A stretch of DNA of 64,000 nt from Paenibacillus tepidiphilus (GCF_008635795.1 NZ_VWRQ01000003.1:124001-188000); one strand, 5' to 3'; numbered from the stretch's first letter, positions 45,186 through 54,499 are shown. Notes: generated by a model not told the origin, from the sequence alone. Numbers and translations are program-made.

Positions 45186-45547
45186 GGAATATTTTGTCGT
45201 ACAAATATTTTTATTAACTTAAATTCTATTTCTTATATTATATAGTTATTTACTGTAATCATTAACCATATTAAGTAATTGGTTTTTGGTTGTTTTCGAG
45301 CCGATCTTCGGTATTTCATGAGTCTAAAGTCCCACTTAGCAATTCGAGAATAAACTGGTTATTTTCTCCAGTCCTTTATCGCGTATCCCCGTCCAGCCCG
45401 TCATGAATCTGCCGGCCAGTTGAAATCAGCCCCCGGCAGGAGTACCCTTAAACCAAAGCATTACAAATCCGGTGAATCATTTAAATACTGCGTTGACTTA
45501 CCAGCGTTATTCTGAGTTCACAACAATCCGTGAAAGAGGTGGATGGT
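45186..45547. other. AT-rich intergenic island
   Basis: The DNA from about 45060 to 45290 is markedly AT-rich compared with the surrounding sequence. No gene with a ribosome binding site is visible. Confidence 0.5.
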
Positions 45548-46528
45548 ATGCCGGGTATCTGGATGCATTTGGAGTATGGCCGCCTGCTGGAGGAGGAGTT
45601 CGGCGGAAGCTTCGCTTGGCGGGACGGCGGCGGGAGCGGGAACGGGCTGTACCAGCTCGGCTGCCAGGGGCCGGATTTCCTGCTGTACCACAGCTTTTGG
45701 CCGTGGAACAGGGATACACGGGCGATCCGCCTCGGCGATCAGATGCATGCGGTGCACTGCGGACCGGTGCTGCTGGAGTTCTGGGAGCGGACCTTGGCCC
45801 TGCCCCCGGGAGAGCAGCGGGAGGCACAGCAGTATTTCCTGGGATTCCTGACCCACCACTTGCTGGACCGTAACCTTCATCCCTACATTAACTGGAAGGC
45901 AGGCTACCGGAACCGGGATCACCAGCGGTTTGAATTTGTGCTGGATACGGTGTTCATGCAGAGCCACCGGCAATTCGCGACTTGGCAGCATCCCGCCTGG
46001 TCCAGGATCAGTATCGGTTCGGGCCTTCCGCGCAGCGTCCGCCACATCCTGCACGATACGGCCTCGGCCTGGTACCCTGAAGCGAAGCGGCTGCCCGAGG
46101 ACATCTGGGATGAAGCCTACCTTGACATGGTGCTGGCCCAGAAGTGGCTGCACGATCCCAAGGGGTGGAAACAGCGGCTGCTGCCCCGGAGCTGGCAGCA
46201 TCTCTTCTACCATCCGCCAACCGCCGCAGAAGAGCGGCTGGATTACCTGAATGCGGCCCATGCGCAGTGGCGGCATTCCGCGATGTATTCCGAGGTCCGG
46301 ACGGAAAGCGTCATGGATCTGTGGGAGGCAGCATTGGCGGAAGGGCGGATCGTGCTGCAGGCCTTGGCCGATTGGCTGAACAGCGCGGTGCCGGCAGAAG
46401 CCTCCCGCAAGCGGGAGCTGTTCATCCAGCTTCTCGGCGACCGCTCGTACGACACCGGCAAGGAGTGCAGCAGCAATCTCAGCAACCGCTATGCCGAACC
46501 GATCTGGGAGAGCGGCATCAGTTCGTAA
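45548..46528 (+). CDS. Zinc-dependent phospholipase C-like protein (326 aa)
   Basis: Member of the Zn_dep_PLPC-like group common in Firmicutes. It has the N-terminal MPGIWMHLEYGRLLEEEFGG, YQLGCQGPDFLLYHSFWPW, LGDQMHAVHCG, and the His/Asp-rich FLGFLTHHLLDRNLHPYINW and NRDHQRFEFVLD, which supply metal ligands. There is no signal peptide, unlike secreted clostridial PLC, so an intracellular hydrolase is likely. ATG 45548 follows AGAGG eight bases upstream; the GTG at 45530 is less supported. A 20 bp tandem repeat begins inside its stop codon. Confidence 0.78.
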   Translation: MPGIWMHLEYGRLLEEEFGGSFAWRDGGGSGNGLYQLGCQGPDFLLYHSFWPWNRDTRAIRLGDQMHAVHCGPVLLEFWERTLALPPGEQREAQQYFLGFLTHHLLDRNLHPYINWKAGYRNRDHQRFEFVLDTVFMQSHRQFATWQHPAWSRISIGSGLPRSVRHILHDTASAWYPEAKRLPEDIWDEAYLDMVLAQKWLHDPKGWKQRLLPRSWQHLFYHPPTAAEERLDYLNAAHAQWRHSAMYSEVRTESVMDLWEAALAEGRIVLQALADWLNSAVPAEASRKRELFIQLLGDRSYDTGKECSSNLSNRYAEPIWESGISS

Positions 46529-46717
46529 GCTGGCCATTTCGTGCGTAAGCTGTCCATGTCGTGCGTAAGCTGGCCATTTCGTGTGTAAGCTGACCATTTC
46601 GTGCGTAAGCCGACCATTTCGTGCGTAAGCTGACCATTTCGTGCGTTAGCTGTCCATGTCGTGCGTTAGCTGTCCATGTCGTGCGTTAGCTGACCATTTC
46701 GTGCGTAAGCTGACCAA
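46525..46717. repeat. 20 bp tandem repeat beginning at a stop codon
   Basis: Nine full 20 base units plus a partial one, exact period 20. Units are GTAAGCTGGCCATTTCGTGC and variants (GTWAGCYGDCCATKTCGTGY). The TAA stop of the phospholipase-like gene (46526-46528) lies in the first unit. No spacers, so it is not CRISPR. A terminator follows directly. Confidence 0.92.
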
Positions 46718-46730
46718 GCAGAGAGAAGCG

Positions 46731-46754
46731 AAGAGCCCGCCGGGGCTCTTTTTT
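46731..46754 (+). terminator. Terminator after the 20 bp repeat array
   Basis: Arms AAGAGCCC / GGGCTCTT with a GCCG loop and a run of six T. Ends transcription of the phospholipase-like gene. The remaining interval to 46923 holds only the glycosyltransferase leader. Confidence 0.88.
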
Positions 46755-46923
46755 GACAGGAACTATGCACGGCTCTCTGCAGCCCGTCTCCATCAGCCCA
46801 GTGTAAAACCGGCCGTGTCCCCGCACAAACTGTAAATCCGGCTTAACCCAGCGTTAACCCGGTCCGAATAATCCGGAGGTAAGATGAACCTGACAATACC
46901 ATGATCACCGGGAGGGGTTCACT

Positions 46924-48090
46924 ATGCGTCTAGCTTTGTTTACGGACACTTATCTTCCGCAAACCAACGGTGTCTCACGGACACTGGAGCGGCTTACCGG
47001 CCATCTGAACCGAAGAGGCATCGAGCATCTGCTGTTCGCGCCGGGGCCTGTCTCCGAGCCGCTCTGTCACAGTCCGGTCCGTCCGATCCCCAGCATCCCT
47101 TTCCTGCTGTATCCCGAATGCCGGCTGGCCTTGCCGGGCCTCTTCTCCATCCAGAGCCAAATGAAGGCCTTCCGCCCCGATCTCGTCCATCTCGCTACTC
47201 CGTTCACTATGGGATTATACGGCCTGCACGCCGCCCGGAAGCTCCGGCTGCCGCATATCGCCTCCTACCATACGAATTTTGACCGCTATCTTGACTATTA
47301 CCATATGAAAGGCCTGGTCCCGCTTTACTGGAAATACATGAGATGGTTCCATCATTCCTGCAGCGCCATCCTGGCTCCATCCCAAGAGACGATCAGCACC
47401 CTGGCCTCGCACGGGTTCACCGGACTGCGGCTGTGGTCCCGGGGCATCGACTGCAGCCTGTACACGCCGGAGAAACGCAGCGGCGGCATCAGGGAGCGCT
47501 ATGCGCTGACAGCCCCATTGGTGCTGCTCTATGTCGGCAGGCTCGCCCCCGAGAAGAATCTCGCCACCCTGCTTGCCGCCATGCGCCTGCTCCCTCCCTC
47601 CGCCGCAGCGGACCTTCATCTGCTCGTGGCGGGAGACGGCCCGCTGCGGCATGAATTGCAGGCCCAGGCGCCGGCTAATGTCACCTTTACCGGAGCCATG
47701 TACGGCGAGGAGCTGGCGGAGCTGTACGCCTCGGCCGATCTGTTCGTCTTCCCGTCGAGCACCGAGACCTTCGGCAACGTCGTCCTGGAGGCGATGGCCT
47801 CCGGCCTCCCCGTCATTGCCGCAGCCGGCGGGGCTACGCAGGAGCTCGTCGCTCCCGGCGTGAACGGCCGGCTCTTCGCGCCGCAGGACCCGCAGGCGCT
47901 GGCGCTTGCGATTCTGCGCACGGCGGGCGATCCTGCCGGCCGCAGCGCCATGGGCCGGGAAGGCCGGCGCCTGGCGCTCGGCCGTTCATGGGAGTCCATC
48001 TTCGACGGGCTGATCGAAGATTATGCGGACGTGATCGAGCGGCGGAGCGCTGCGGCGGCAGAGCTTCCGGCCGGGGTGCATACGGCTTAG
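46924..48090 (+). CDS. GT4-family glycosyltransferase (388 aa)
   Basis: GT-B fold retaining glycosyltransferase. N-domain opens LALFTDTYLPQTNGVSRTLE with the glycine-rich acceptor loop. The C-domain has LLYVGRLAPEKNLATLLAAM, the donor-site stretch VAGDGPLRHEL, and the E-x7-E motif in SSTETFGNVVLEAMASGLPV. Similar to bacterial alpha-mannosyl/glucosyltransferases acting on diacylglycerol or phosphatidylinositol. Acts at the cytosolic membrane face; no TM. ATG with GGGAGGGG upstream. Single gene closed by a terminator; acceptor not predictable. Confidence 0.9.
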   Translation: MRLALFTDTYLPQTNGVSRTLERLTGHLNRRGIEHLLFAPGPVSEPLCHSPVRPIPSIPFLLYPECRLALPGLFSIQSQMKAFRPDLVHLATPFTMGLYGLHAARKLRLPHIASYHTNFDRYLDYYHMKGLVPLYWKYMRWFHHSCSAILAPSQETISTLASHGFTGLRLWSRGIDCSLYTPEKRSGGIRERYALTAPLVLLYVGRLAPEKNLATLLAAMRLLPPSAAADLHLLVAGDGPLRHELQAQAPANVTFTGAMYGEELAELYASADLFVFPSSTETFGNVVLEAMASGLPVIAAAGGATQELVAPGVNGRLFAPQDPQALALAILRTAGDPAGRSAMGREGRRLALGRSWESIFDGLIEDYADVIERRSAAAAELPAGVHTA

Positions 48091-48154
48091 GGCGCAGCCG
48101 CCGTGGTTGCGCGGCCGGCACAGCTGCACGCGCTGTCGCTGGGCGGACGCAGAG

Positions 48155-48183
48155 AAGGACCGGGCGCCTGCCCGGTCCTTCCT
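48155..48183 (+). terminator. Terminator after the glycosyltransferase
   Basis: Arms AAGGACCGGGC / GCCCGGTCCTT with a four-base loop, followed by CCTCACAT. No long T-tract, but the stem is strong and lies between convergent genes. Confidence 0.6.
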
Positions 48184-48246
48184 CACATATGCTCGTGATT
48201 GCGCAGCTTATTTTAACATTGCATGTAAATACGGTTGTCTCTTACT

Positions 48247-48750
48247 TCAGTTCAATCTCAGCACCATCAGCACTTCATCCCAATACCGGTTCCCAACCTT
48301 CAATGCATTCCGCTCTGTTCCGTAGACTGTAAATCCAAGGCGTTCATACAACCGCATAGCGGCGGTATTATCCGCCATCACCGTCAGATTGATTCGTTCC
48401 AGGCCCTCCAGCCGGGCAGCCCTTCTGAGCAGTTCTTGCAGCAATGCTGTGGCTGCACCTTTCCCGCGGAATTGCGGTGAGACGTACATTGCATAGATAT
48501 TTCCTTTGTGCAGGGTTTTGGGATTGTTTTCTCTGATAAAAGTTACCATGCCTGCGAGTTCATTGCCCTCCACAGCTCCAAGGGTGAACTTGCCGTCTGC
48601 CGGTTCAAGGTTGTTCCGCAGCTGCCCGATTGGCTTGGCCGCCTCCAATTCATAAGTGGTCAGGAACGCCTCCGGACTCTCTTGCAGCGACTTCAGCCGC
48701 AGAGCACGATACCATTCCACGTCGTTACTGTCCAGCAGCCTGATTTCCAT
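48247..48750 (-). CDS. GNAT-family N-acetyltransferase (167 aa)
   Basis: Acetyl-CoA binding motif A is MYVSPQFRGKGAATALLQEL (R-G-x-G-x-A), followed by motif B in NLTVMADNTAAMRLYERLGF. N-terminus MEIRLLDSNDVEWYRALRL. ATG 48750 has AGAGGAGG upstream. Resembles the YkkB/YycN-type small acetyltransferases; acceptor unknown. Confidence 0.88.
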   Translation of the reverse strand: MEIRLLDSNDVEWYRALRLKSLQESPEAFLTTYELEAAKPIGQLRNNLEPADGKFTLGAVEGNELAGMVTFIRENNPKTLHKGNIYAMYVSPQFRGKGAATALLQELLRRAARLEGLERINLTVMADNTAAMRLYERLGFTVYGTERNALKVGNRYWDEVLMVLRLN

Positions 48751-48852
48751 CTCTGCACCTCCTCTGTCCCTCCAGTAATTAACATTAAGCTGTACTCATT
48801 TGAGACTTGAAAGAGGACCTCCTTGATCTCTCAAAAAGGTCTCTGCATCATG

Positions 48853-49410
48853 CTATTCCATTGGCCTGTCCTGTTCCAGCCATTCCCGGGCCAACACGCC
48901 GTATGCATAAGTATCATGCCATTTCGGCTGCCCCGCCGCATCCGTCTTGAAGTATCCGGTCTCCCGGCTGAAGCCTTCCCGGCGCAGCCCCAGCCGCTCC
49001 AGCAGCCGCCACGACGCCGTATTCTCCGGATTGCATTGGGCGGTCACCCGCCGGACCTCCAGCTGAGTGAATGCGTGCCGCAGCAGAGCCGCACAAGCTT
49101 CAGCCGCGTACCCTTGCCCCTGAACATTGCCGCTGAACACATACCCCAGCTCCCAGGTCCGGTATTCTGCCGGCTGCTGCCGCTGGAAATATAAATTGCC
49201 GATCAGCTTGCCGGATTCCCGCTGGCAGACCGCAATGAAGGCCGGATCACCGGCACGGCGCCGCGACTCCGCCAGACTGTCCTCCAGGCTGAACACGCCG
49301 TAAGGCTCATAGTGTACTACTTCTTCCTGCGACAAATACTCATACAGCTCAGGGCCGTCCTCCGGCCGGAAAGCTCTCAGCAGCAGCCGCTGCGTAGTTA
49401 TCGGTACCAT
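48853..49410 (-). CDS. RimJ/RimL-type GNAT acetyltransferase (185 aa)
   Basis: Starts MVPITTQRLLLRAFRPEDG, the standard RimJ/L opening. Acetyl-CoA loop GNVQGQGYAAEACAALLRHA and CNPENTASWRLLERLGLRRE (N-x2-S motif), ending HDTYAYGVLAREW. ATG 49410 has GGGAGA ten bases upstream; the longer frame from 49464 lacks a ribosome binding site. Probable acetylation of a protein N-terminus, amino acid or antibiotic; acceptor unknown. Confidence 0.85.
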   Translation of the reverse strand: MVPITTQRLLLRAFRPEDGPELYEYLSQEEVVHYEPYGVFSLEDSLAESRRRAGDPAFIAVCQRESGKLIGNLYFQRQQPAEYRTWELGYVFSGNVQGQGYAAEACAALLRHAFTQLEVRRVTAQCNPENTASWRLLERLGLRREGFSRETGYFKTDAAGQPKWHDTYAYGVLAREWLEQDRPME

Positions 49411-49522
49411 CTTTGTTGCATCTCCCGTCAACAGGCAATTTGCTTCCTCATTGATCGTAGCCATACGGCATTCGGGCAGACAATGGAATGATTGATTATA
49501 ATTATAATTTGCCGCTGCCCGC

Positions 49523-51358
49523 TTAACGCTTCAATGCGCTCAGGCTGCCTCCGGACGCAAACATCCGCTGTACACGCTCCTCGACCGCCGGATCGGGAAT
49601 CAGTGGCGGAGCCGAATGCGGCTTCATCCGCGCGTCGATGATCACATTGTCGCAGGACCAGTGCTTGTGCAGAGTCCTGCTGTTCACCCCGTGAATATCA
49701 TGTGACGGATTGCTGCGGGTAAAGGTCGCCCACAGGAAATTACCCAGACTGGCGCTCAGGAACCGGCTGTCGTCGCACAGCACGATCATCGGACAGGAAT
49801 CGAGCGGCCCCTGCTGCGCAATGTCCGTTGCAAGATGCCCGATCTCTGCTTCGGCTGCCGTGTAATCCGTGAATGCCGGAGCCTGAAGCGCTACCACGCC
49901 CGGCATCACCAGCGCCGCAGGCCCGAAGCCCTGCACTCCGGTAAAGATGCCCGGCACCTCCGTGCACAAGGTCCGCTTCGGCTCGCCGACCGCTGCGAAC
50001 ACCACTTTGCTGCCGCTGTTGATCCCCGTACCGGAATAATCCAACGTATCTATTGTAGTGTTGGTCTGAAAATGGATGTCGCGGCTCAGATCCATCCGCT
50101 GCAGAATGTAAGTCAGGAAGTCGGCAATGTTGTGCGTGCTGACCGGCTGATCCTCCTCGGCCGTAATGAACAGATATTTTGCCAGACTGAGCTGCCCTGT
50201 TCCGAGAATCCGGTTGGCAATCGTCAGAATCTCGGCGGGCTGCTTCAGCGTCTGGTAAGGCGTGTAGCGTTCGCTCCCGATTGCCAGCAGCAGCGGATGC
50301 ACACCGGCTGCATCGACCGCATGCACTTCCTTCACGCCCGGAACCTCGGACTTCACCGCTCCGCCGGTCAGCTCATGAATCAGCTCGCCGAACGCCGTAT
50401 CCTCCTGCGGGGGCCGGCCCACGACGGTAAACGGATAGATGGCCCCCTGCTTGGCGTAGACTTTATGCACCCGCATCACCGGGAACGGATGAGTTAGGCT
50501 GTAGTATCCCAGGTGATCGCCGAACGGCCCCTCCGGTTTGGTCTCGTCCGGATAAATCTCGCCGGTAATCACGAAATCGGCATCGCTGCTGATGCAATAG
50601 CCGTCCACATAGCTGTAGCGGAAGTGTCTCCCGGCCAGCAGTCCGGCAAAGGTCATCTCGGGCAGCCCCTCCGGGAGCGGCATGACGGCCGAGAGCGTAT
50701 GCGCGGGCGGGCCGCCGATGAAGACGCTCACCTTGAGCGGTTCGCCGCGCTTCACAGCATGGGACTGGTGGATGCCGATCCCGCGGTGAATTTGGTAGTG
50801 GACGCCGACTTCCTTGTCCATCACATACTCATTGCCGCTGAGCTGAATCCGGTACATGCCCAGATTCGAGTTCATAATCCCCGGCTTGTCCGGGTCCTCC
50901 GAATACACCTGCGGCAGCGTGACGAAGGCGCCACCGTCCATCGGCCAGCACTTGATCTGCGGCAGGTCGGAGATGTTAACCTCTTCGAAGCCGGATGGAA
51001 GCCCGCCCGACTTCTTCAGCGGCAGCGCCCTTCTGGCGGCAAGTCCCGTACCGACATACTTGAACGGCTGCTTCAGCGCCTTCATCGGATTGCTGCGCAA
51101 TGCAATGACGTCCTGCGAGGAATCCCAAGTATCCCGGAAAATAAATTTGCTGCGCTCCACCGTTCCGAACAGATTTGACACCGCACGGTATTTCGAGCCT
51201 TTCACCTTTTCAAACAGCAAAGCCGGCCCTCCGGCCTCATATACCTTCAAATGAATGGCCGCCATCTCAAGAACGGGGTCCACTTCCTCAGTAATCCGGA
51301 TCAGATGCCCGTGCTTCTCCAAATCAATAATGCATTCTTCCAAATTGCGGTATCCCAT
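49523..51358 (-). CDS. UbiD-family prenylated-FMN decarboxylase (611 aa)
   Basis: prFMN-dependent (de)carboxylase, longer than typical E. coli UbiD (~497 aa). Landmarks are CWPMDGGAFVTLPQVYSEDP, the metal/cofactor region YQIHRGIGIHQSHA, VFIGGPPAHTLSA and PEGPFGDHLGYYS, which supplies the catalytic acidic residue. The tail includes NPSHDIHGVNSR. ATG 51358 has GGAG seven bases upstream. Family members act in menaquinone/ubiquinone synthesis or aromatic acid decarboxylation. The UbiX prFMN synthase is not in this window, so the substrate is open. Confidence 0.9.
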   Translation of the reverse strand: MGYRNLEECIIDLEKHGHLIRITEEVDPVLEMAAIHLKVYEAGGPALLFEKVKGSKYRAVSNLFGTVERSKFIFRDTWDSSQDVIALRSNPMKALKQPFKYVGTGLAARRALPLKKSGGLPSGFEEVNISDLPQIKCWPMDGGAFVTLPQVYSEDPDKPGIMNSNLGMYRIQLSGNEYVMDKEVGVHYQIHRGIGIHQSHAVKRGEPLKVSVFIGGPPAHTLSAVMPLPEGLPEMTFAGLLAGRHFRYSYVDGYCISSDADFVITGEIYPDETKPEGPFGDHLGYYSLTHPFPVMRVHKVYAKQGAIYPFTVVGRPPQEDTAFGELIHELTGGAVKSEVPGVKEVHAVDAAGVHPLLLAIGSERYTPYQTLKQPAEILTIANRILGTGQLSLAKYLFITAEEDQPVSTHNIADFLTYILQRMDLSRDIHFQTNTTIDTLDYSGTGINSGSKVVFAAVGEPKRTLCTEVPGIFTGVQGFGPAALVMPGVVALQAPAFTDYTAAEAEIGHLATDIAQQGPLDSCPMIVLCDDSRFLSASLGNFLWATFTRSNPSHDIHGVNSRTLHKHWSCDNVIIDARMKPHSAPPLIPDPAVEERVQRMFASGGSLSALKR

Positions 51359-51485
51359 AACCTTGCTCCAATCTGCAGAAGAAATATGAACCTCTTTATT
51401 ATCAATGAGAGCGGAGCCAAGGTCAACGGGAGCCCCTGCGGAAGCGGAGGCTGGGCTGTGCGCGGGTGGTACACGGATATGGGGT

Positions 51486-51682
51486 GAGCTGCTCGGCCTG
51501 CGGTGGTATACGATATAATGAGTTGCTCGCCTGCGTGCAGTATAACGAAATAACGAGTTGTTCAGCTGCGTGTAGTATACCGATAACGAGACGCTCGCTG
51601 CTGGCGGCGGTATATAGGACGAGTTGCTCCCCTACAGTCGGCACACGAATAAACCGAGTTGCTTGCCTGCGTTCAGTAAACC
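51486..51682. repeat. 33-35 bp degenerate tandem repeat
   Basis: Five units and a partial sixth begin at 51486, 51520, 51555, 51588, 51621 and 51656. Each opens GAGTTGCTC (or near) and contains a CGTGCAGTATA-like middle. It lies upstream of the UbiD gene in a gene-free stretch (51359-51920); the rest of that stretch shows nothing recognisable. Confidence 0.75.
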
Positions 51683-51920
51683 AATCTATTTCGATAGGAG
51701 AGGAATCAGCTGCTATCTAGTAAGATACTGCTGGCAGATACCAGATTAGGTGCAGGCAAAGCAGTTGTTGGTTAGGCCCAGACGTCGCAACTGCAGAAAT
51801 GTAGAGTGCTGAACCTGAAATATCGGATTCTTGGCAGCCACTACCTGCTAGCACCTTGACCGCATCAAATTGTAGCTATGAATCACCTATTTGGGAGTAA
51901 GGCTGGGACGTCCGCCCCTG

Positions 51921-52243
51921 CATCCCTTTCCCGTGAACAGGCCGACAATCAGCACAGTCCGGCTAATCAATCCTGTTGTAGATGAAAAAGCGACCACAAT
52001 GGGCTGCCGCGAGGGTAAACGAGCCAATTGTAGGCGAAAAATCGACCACAATGTCTTGCCGTGGAGGAAAACAGACCCATTGTAGTCGAAAAACCGACCA
52101 CAATGGGCTGCAGTGAAGGTAGACAGGGCAAACGTAGGCGAAAAATCGACCATAAACCACAAACCAAGCGCACCTCACGAAAAGCAGAACAGTACCTTAA
52201 AGTTTACATGTTAGCTCCTTTGCAGGGTTAGTGGAAAATCGCT
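51921..52243 (-). repeat. Dispersed element A, copy 2: four hairpins at 52 bp period
   Basis: Inverted copy of 32824-33145, 323 bp long. Hairpins lie at 51976-51999, 52028-52051, 52080-52103 and 52132-52155, again exactly 52 bp apart, with TTGTRG...CCACAA arms. The flanks match copy 1 (CACGGGAAAGGGATG and AGCGATTTTCCACTA on the minus strand). Internal substitutions show that the copies are not a recent duplicate. Confidence 0.85.
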
Positions 52244-52357
52244 CCCTAATTTCACCTGTACGTTAGTTTGCATCGCCTAATTGGCTGCTTAGAACGGCTC
52301 CAGCAAGAAGTGACTGCGTGGGAAGTGAAACGAAACTAATCCACTTATACCCTGGAT

Positions 52358-52394
52358 TAAAAAAAGCCCCGCCCACGGGTCCGCAGGCAGAGCT
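52358..52394 (-). terminator. Terminator of the FAD oxidoreductase gene
   Basis: Minus strand arms AGCTCTGCC / GGGCGGGGCT (with G-U pairs) followed by TTTTTTT, about 48 bases past the stop. Confidence 0.75.
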
Positions 52395-52441
52395 CCTCCT
52401 GTACAGCATCGAACATCAACAAAATCAGCCAATCCTGGCGT

Positions 52442-53863
52442 CTAAACCTTCACCGCCGGCCAGGTACCGGTAAATTCGACGTCCTGATAGGCAAAAAATG
52501 CTTGCAGAATCGCCTCGCGGTCATCTGTAAAGAGCTGGTCGGCCACCCCGGCCGCCAGCTTCGGAATGGCACACCGCATGCCCGAGATCGCCGAAGCCGA
52601 CAGCCCGCAGCTGGCGAGCGCGGAGTAGTTGAAGACGAACAGCCCATGCAGCCGTCCCTGTCCGGCTTCGTCCTTGCCCTGCAGCGCAAAGCCGGGAGTC
52701 AGATACGGATGCGCGTCAAGCAGCGCATTCGCCGTATCCGCCGGAGCCCGGTAGCGGTCACTCCAGCGGGCAATATCCCCTGCAAGCAGCCGCAGCTCCG
52801 GCCGCAGGGCAGGATCGCTGAGCAGCCCGGTGCTGATGATCAGGAAGTCAAAGCTGAAGTCTCCCTTTGGCGTCGTAACTACCGCCCCCTCCCCTTGCGT
52901 CTGCACCTGAAGCCACGGCGAGCCGAGATGCAGCCGGAAGCCCGGCCAGGCTGCGGCACGGCTGAAGGTGTCGTCGGTCGGCGGCTGGTTGTACTGAAAG
53001 AAATGGGCGATCACCGCATACTTATCTGCATCGCTCAGGGTGTGGAACCGCTCGATCATCCCCGATACCTCCATCTGGCGGATCGGATTGATGCACGGCA
53101 GCTGCTCCCGGCGGACAAAGACATGCGCCTCGGCCACGCCTGCAGACAGCGCATAATTTGCGTTGTCGAATGCCGAGGCGCCGCCGCCCAGAATGGCGAT
53201 CCTCCGGCCCCGCAGCGCGCCGAAATCAATGGCCTCCGAAGTGTGCGCATACAGATGCTTCGGCACATGGTCTGCAATCAGCGGCGGCACATGCCATTCA
53301 CCGCCGCCCTGGATGCCGGTCGCCAGCACCACCTTGCGCGCCAGCAGCTGCTCATGCCGGGCACCTTCCCCCGCAATATGCAGCCGGTGAACCCCTTCCG
53401 CCAGCGGCTCGATCAGCTGCAGCTCCACTTCGTTCAGCACAGGCAGGCTCAGTACCTGACGGTACCACCGCAGATAGTTCATCCAGTCTCCGCGGGGGAT
53501 TTTGCCGAGCGCCTCCCAGCCTTCAGGCCCGTGCTGGGCTTCATACCAGGAGCGGAAGGTGAGCGAGGGTATCCCCAAATCAATCGAAGTCAGATGCTTG
53601 GGCGTGCGCAGCGTAACCATCCGGGCATAGGTCTCCCAAGGTCCCTCCAGCCCTTCCGGATTCTCGTCGATGACAAGAATATTGGACACCCGCTCACGCA
53701 GCAGGCCGAAGGCGGCACCCAGGCCGCTTTGTCCTCCGCCGACAATGACTACATCATATACATGGCCTTCACGATGCTCCAGCGGCCGCACCCAGTCCGG
53801 ACCGCCGTAGGCCAGATAGGAAAGATCGGTATGCACTTGTTCAGTCAAAGCTTCCAGGCTCAT
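52442..53863 (-). CDS. FAD/NAD(P)-binding oxidoreductase (473 aa)
   Basis: Flavoprotein of the monooxygenase-like group. FAD motif VVIVGGGQSGLGAAFG at residues ~38-53 and a second nucleotide motif IAILGGGASAFDNANYAL for NADPH, with KVVLATGIQGG between. The C-terminal region contains NYSALASCGLSASAISGMRC. ATG 53863 with TGAGGA upstream. Resembles lysine/ornithine N-hydroxylase-type and Baeyer-Villiger-like flavoproteins; substrate unknown. Single gene with its own terminator. Confidence 0.82.
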   Translation of the reverse strand: MSLEALTEQVHTDLSYLAYGGPDWVRPLEHREGHVYDVVIVGGGQSGLGAAFGLLRERVSNILVIDENPEGLEGPWETYARMVTLRTPKHLTSIDLGIPSLTFRSWYEAQHGPEGWEALGKIPRGDWMNYLRWYRQVLSLPVLNEVELQLIEPLAEGVHRLHIAGEGARHEQLLARKVVLATGIQGGGEWHVPPLIADHVPKHLYAHTSEAIDFGALRGRRIAILGGGASAFDNANYALSAGVAEAHVFVRREQLPCINPIRQMEVSGMIERFHTLSDADKYAVIAHFFQYNQPPTDDTFSRAAAWPGFRLHLGSPWLQVQTQGEGAVVTTPKGDFSFDFLIISTGLLSDPALRPELRLLAGDIARWSDRYRAPADTANALLDAHPYLTPGFALQGKDEAGQGRLHGLFVFNYSALASCGLSASAISGMRCAIPKLAAGVADQLFTDDREAILQAFFAYQDVEFTGTWPAVKV

Positions 53864-54077
53864 CGTTCCTCAGACCTTTCCGGGCAACCCCCTGTTATAC
53901 TTTCCCGTGTTTGTTTTGCCATATTATATCTTGTTCCCGCCGCCTTTTGAACGCTCATGGCAGGTTTATTGTCATAATAGCCAAAAATTCACGATTGGAT
54001 TGTATATAACACCTAATATTCATGGTTAATCAGGGAAAATCGTTGACAATATCCCGGAATTTCTTTTTCACACAAAT

Positions 54078-54470
54078 TCAAATGTCAGATAAACTATCAA
54101 TTCCGAACAACGCTGCAGCCGCTGTCAAGGAGCAAGGATTGAAGTCGAGCTGCTCCCTGGGAATACCATGCGACAACCCATATTGAATCACTTCAGCTCC
54201 ATCCGCAGGGTTGACGGTTGTGTGAAATACCCTGTCCTGATAAACGACAACGAGCCGTTCTCCGGCAAAAAAGTGGTTATACCAGCAGTCCTCCGCAACC
54301 GGAATCATCTCCTGCTGCAGCCGCTCAATCTGGTGCCCAAGGTCTGCCTCGCATAACGCAACAAGCAGAAATCTCCAGCCGCCTTGGCGTTTGTGCGCTA
54401 CAATATCGAATCCGGACAATACAGCGGAACTCCTCAACGACTCTTCAATAACAATACCGTAATATTTCAT
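54078..54470 (-). CDS. Hypothetical protein (130 aa)
   Basis: Not recognised. Strong start: ATG 54470 with AAGGAGG nine bases upstream. Sequence opens MKYYGIVIEESLRSSAVLSG, then WRFLLVALCEADLGHQIERL, a Trp/His-rich patch (EDCWYNHFFAGERLVVVY) and a C-terminal half ending AAALFGIDSLSDI. No signal peptide or membrane helix. Soluble alpha/beta composition; looks like a small cytosolic protein. Upstream lies the terminator at 54500-54533. Confidence 0.7.
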   Translation of the reverse strand: MKYYGIVIEESLRSSAVLSGFDIVAHKRQGGWRFLLVALCEADLGHQIERLQQEMIPVAEDCWYNHFFAGERLVVVYQDRVFHTTVNPADGAEVIQYGLSHGIPREQLDFNPCSLTAAAALFGIDSLSDI

Positions 54471-54499
54471 TCAACAGCCTCCTTAAACTCCTAATGTAC

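Noticed and set aside
46525-46717. CRISPR array
   Set aside because: Units are contiguous 20-mers without unique spacers, and no cas genes are present.
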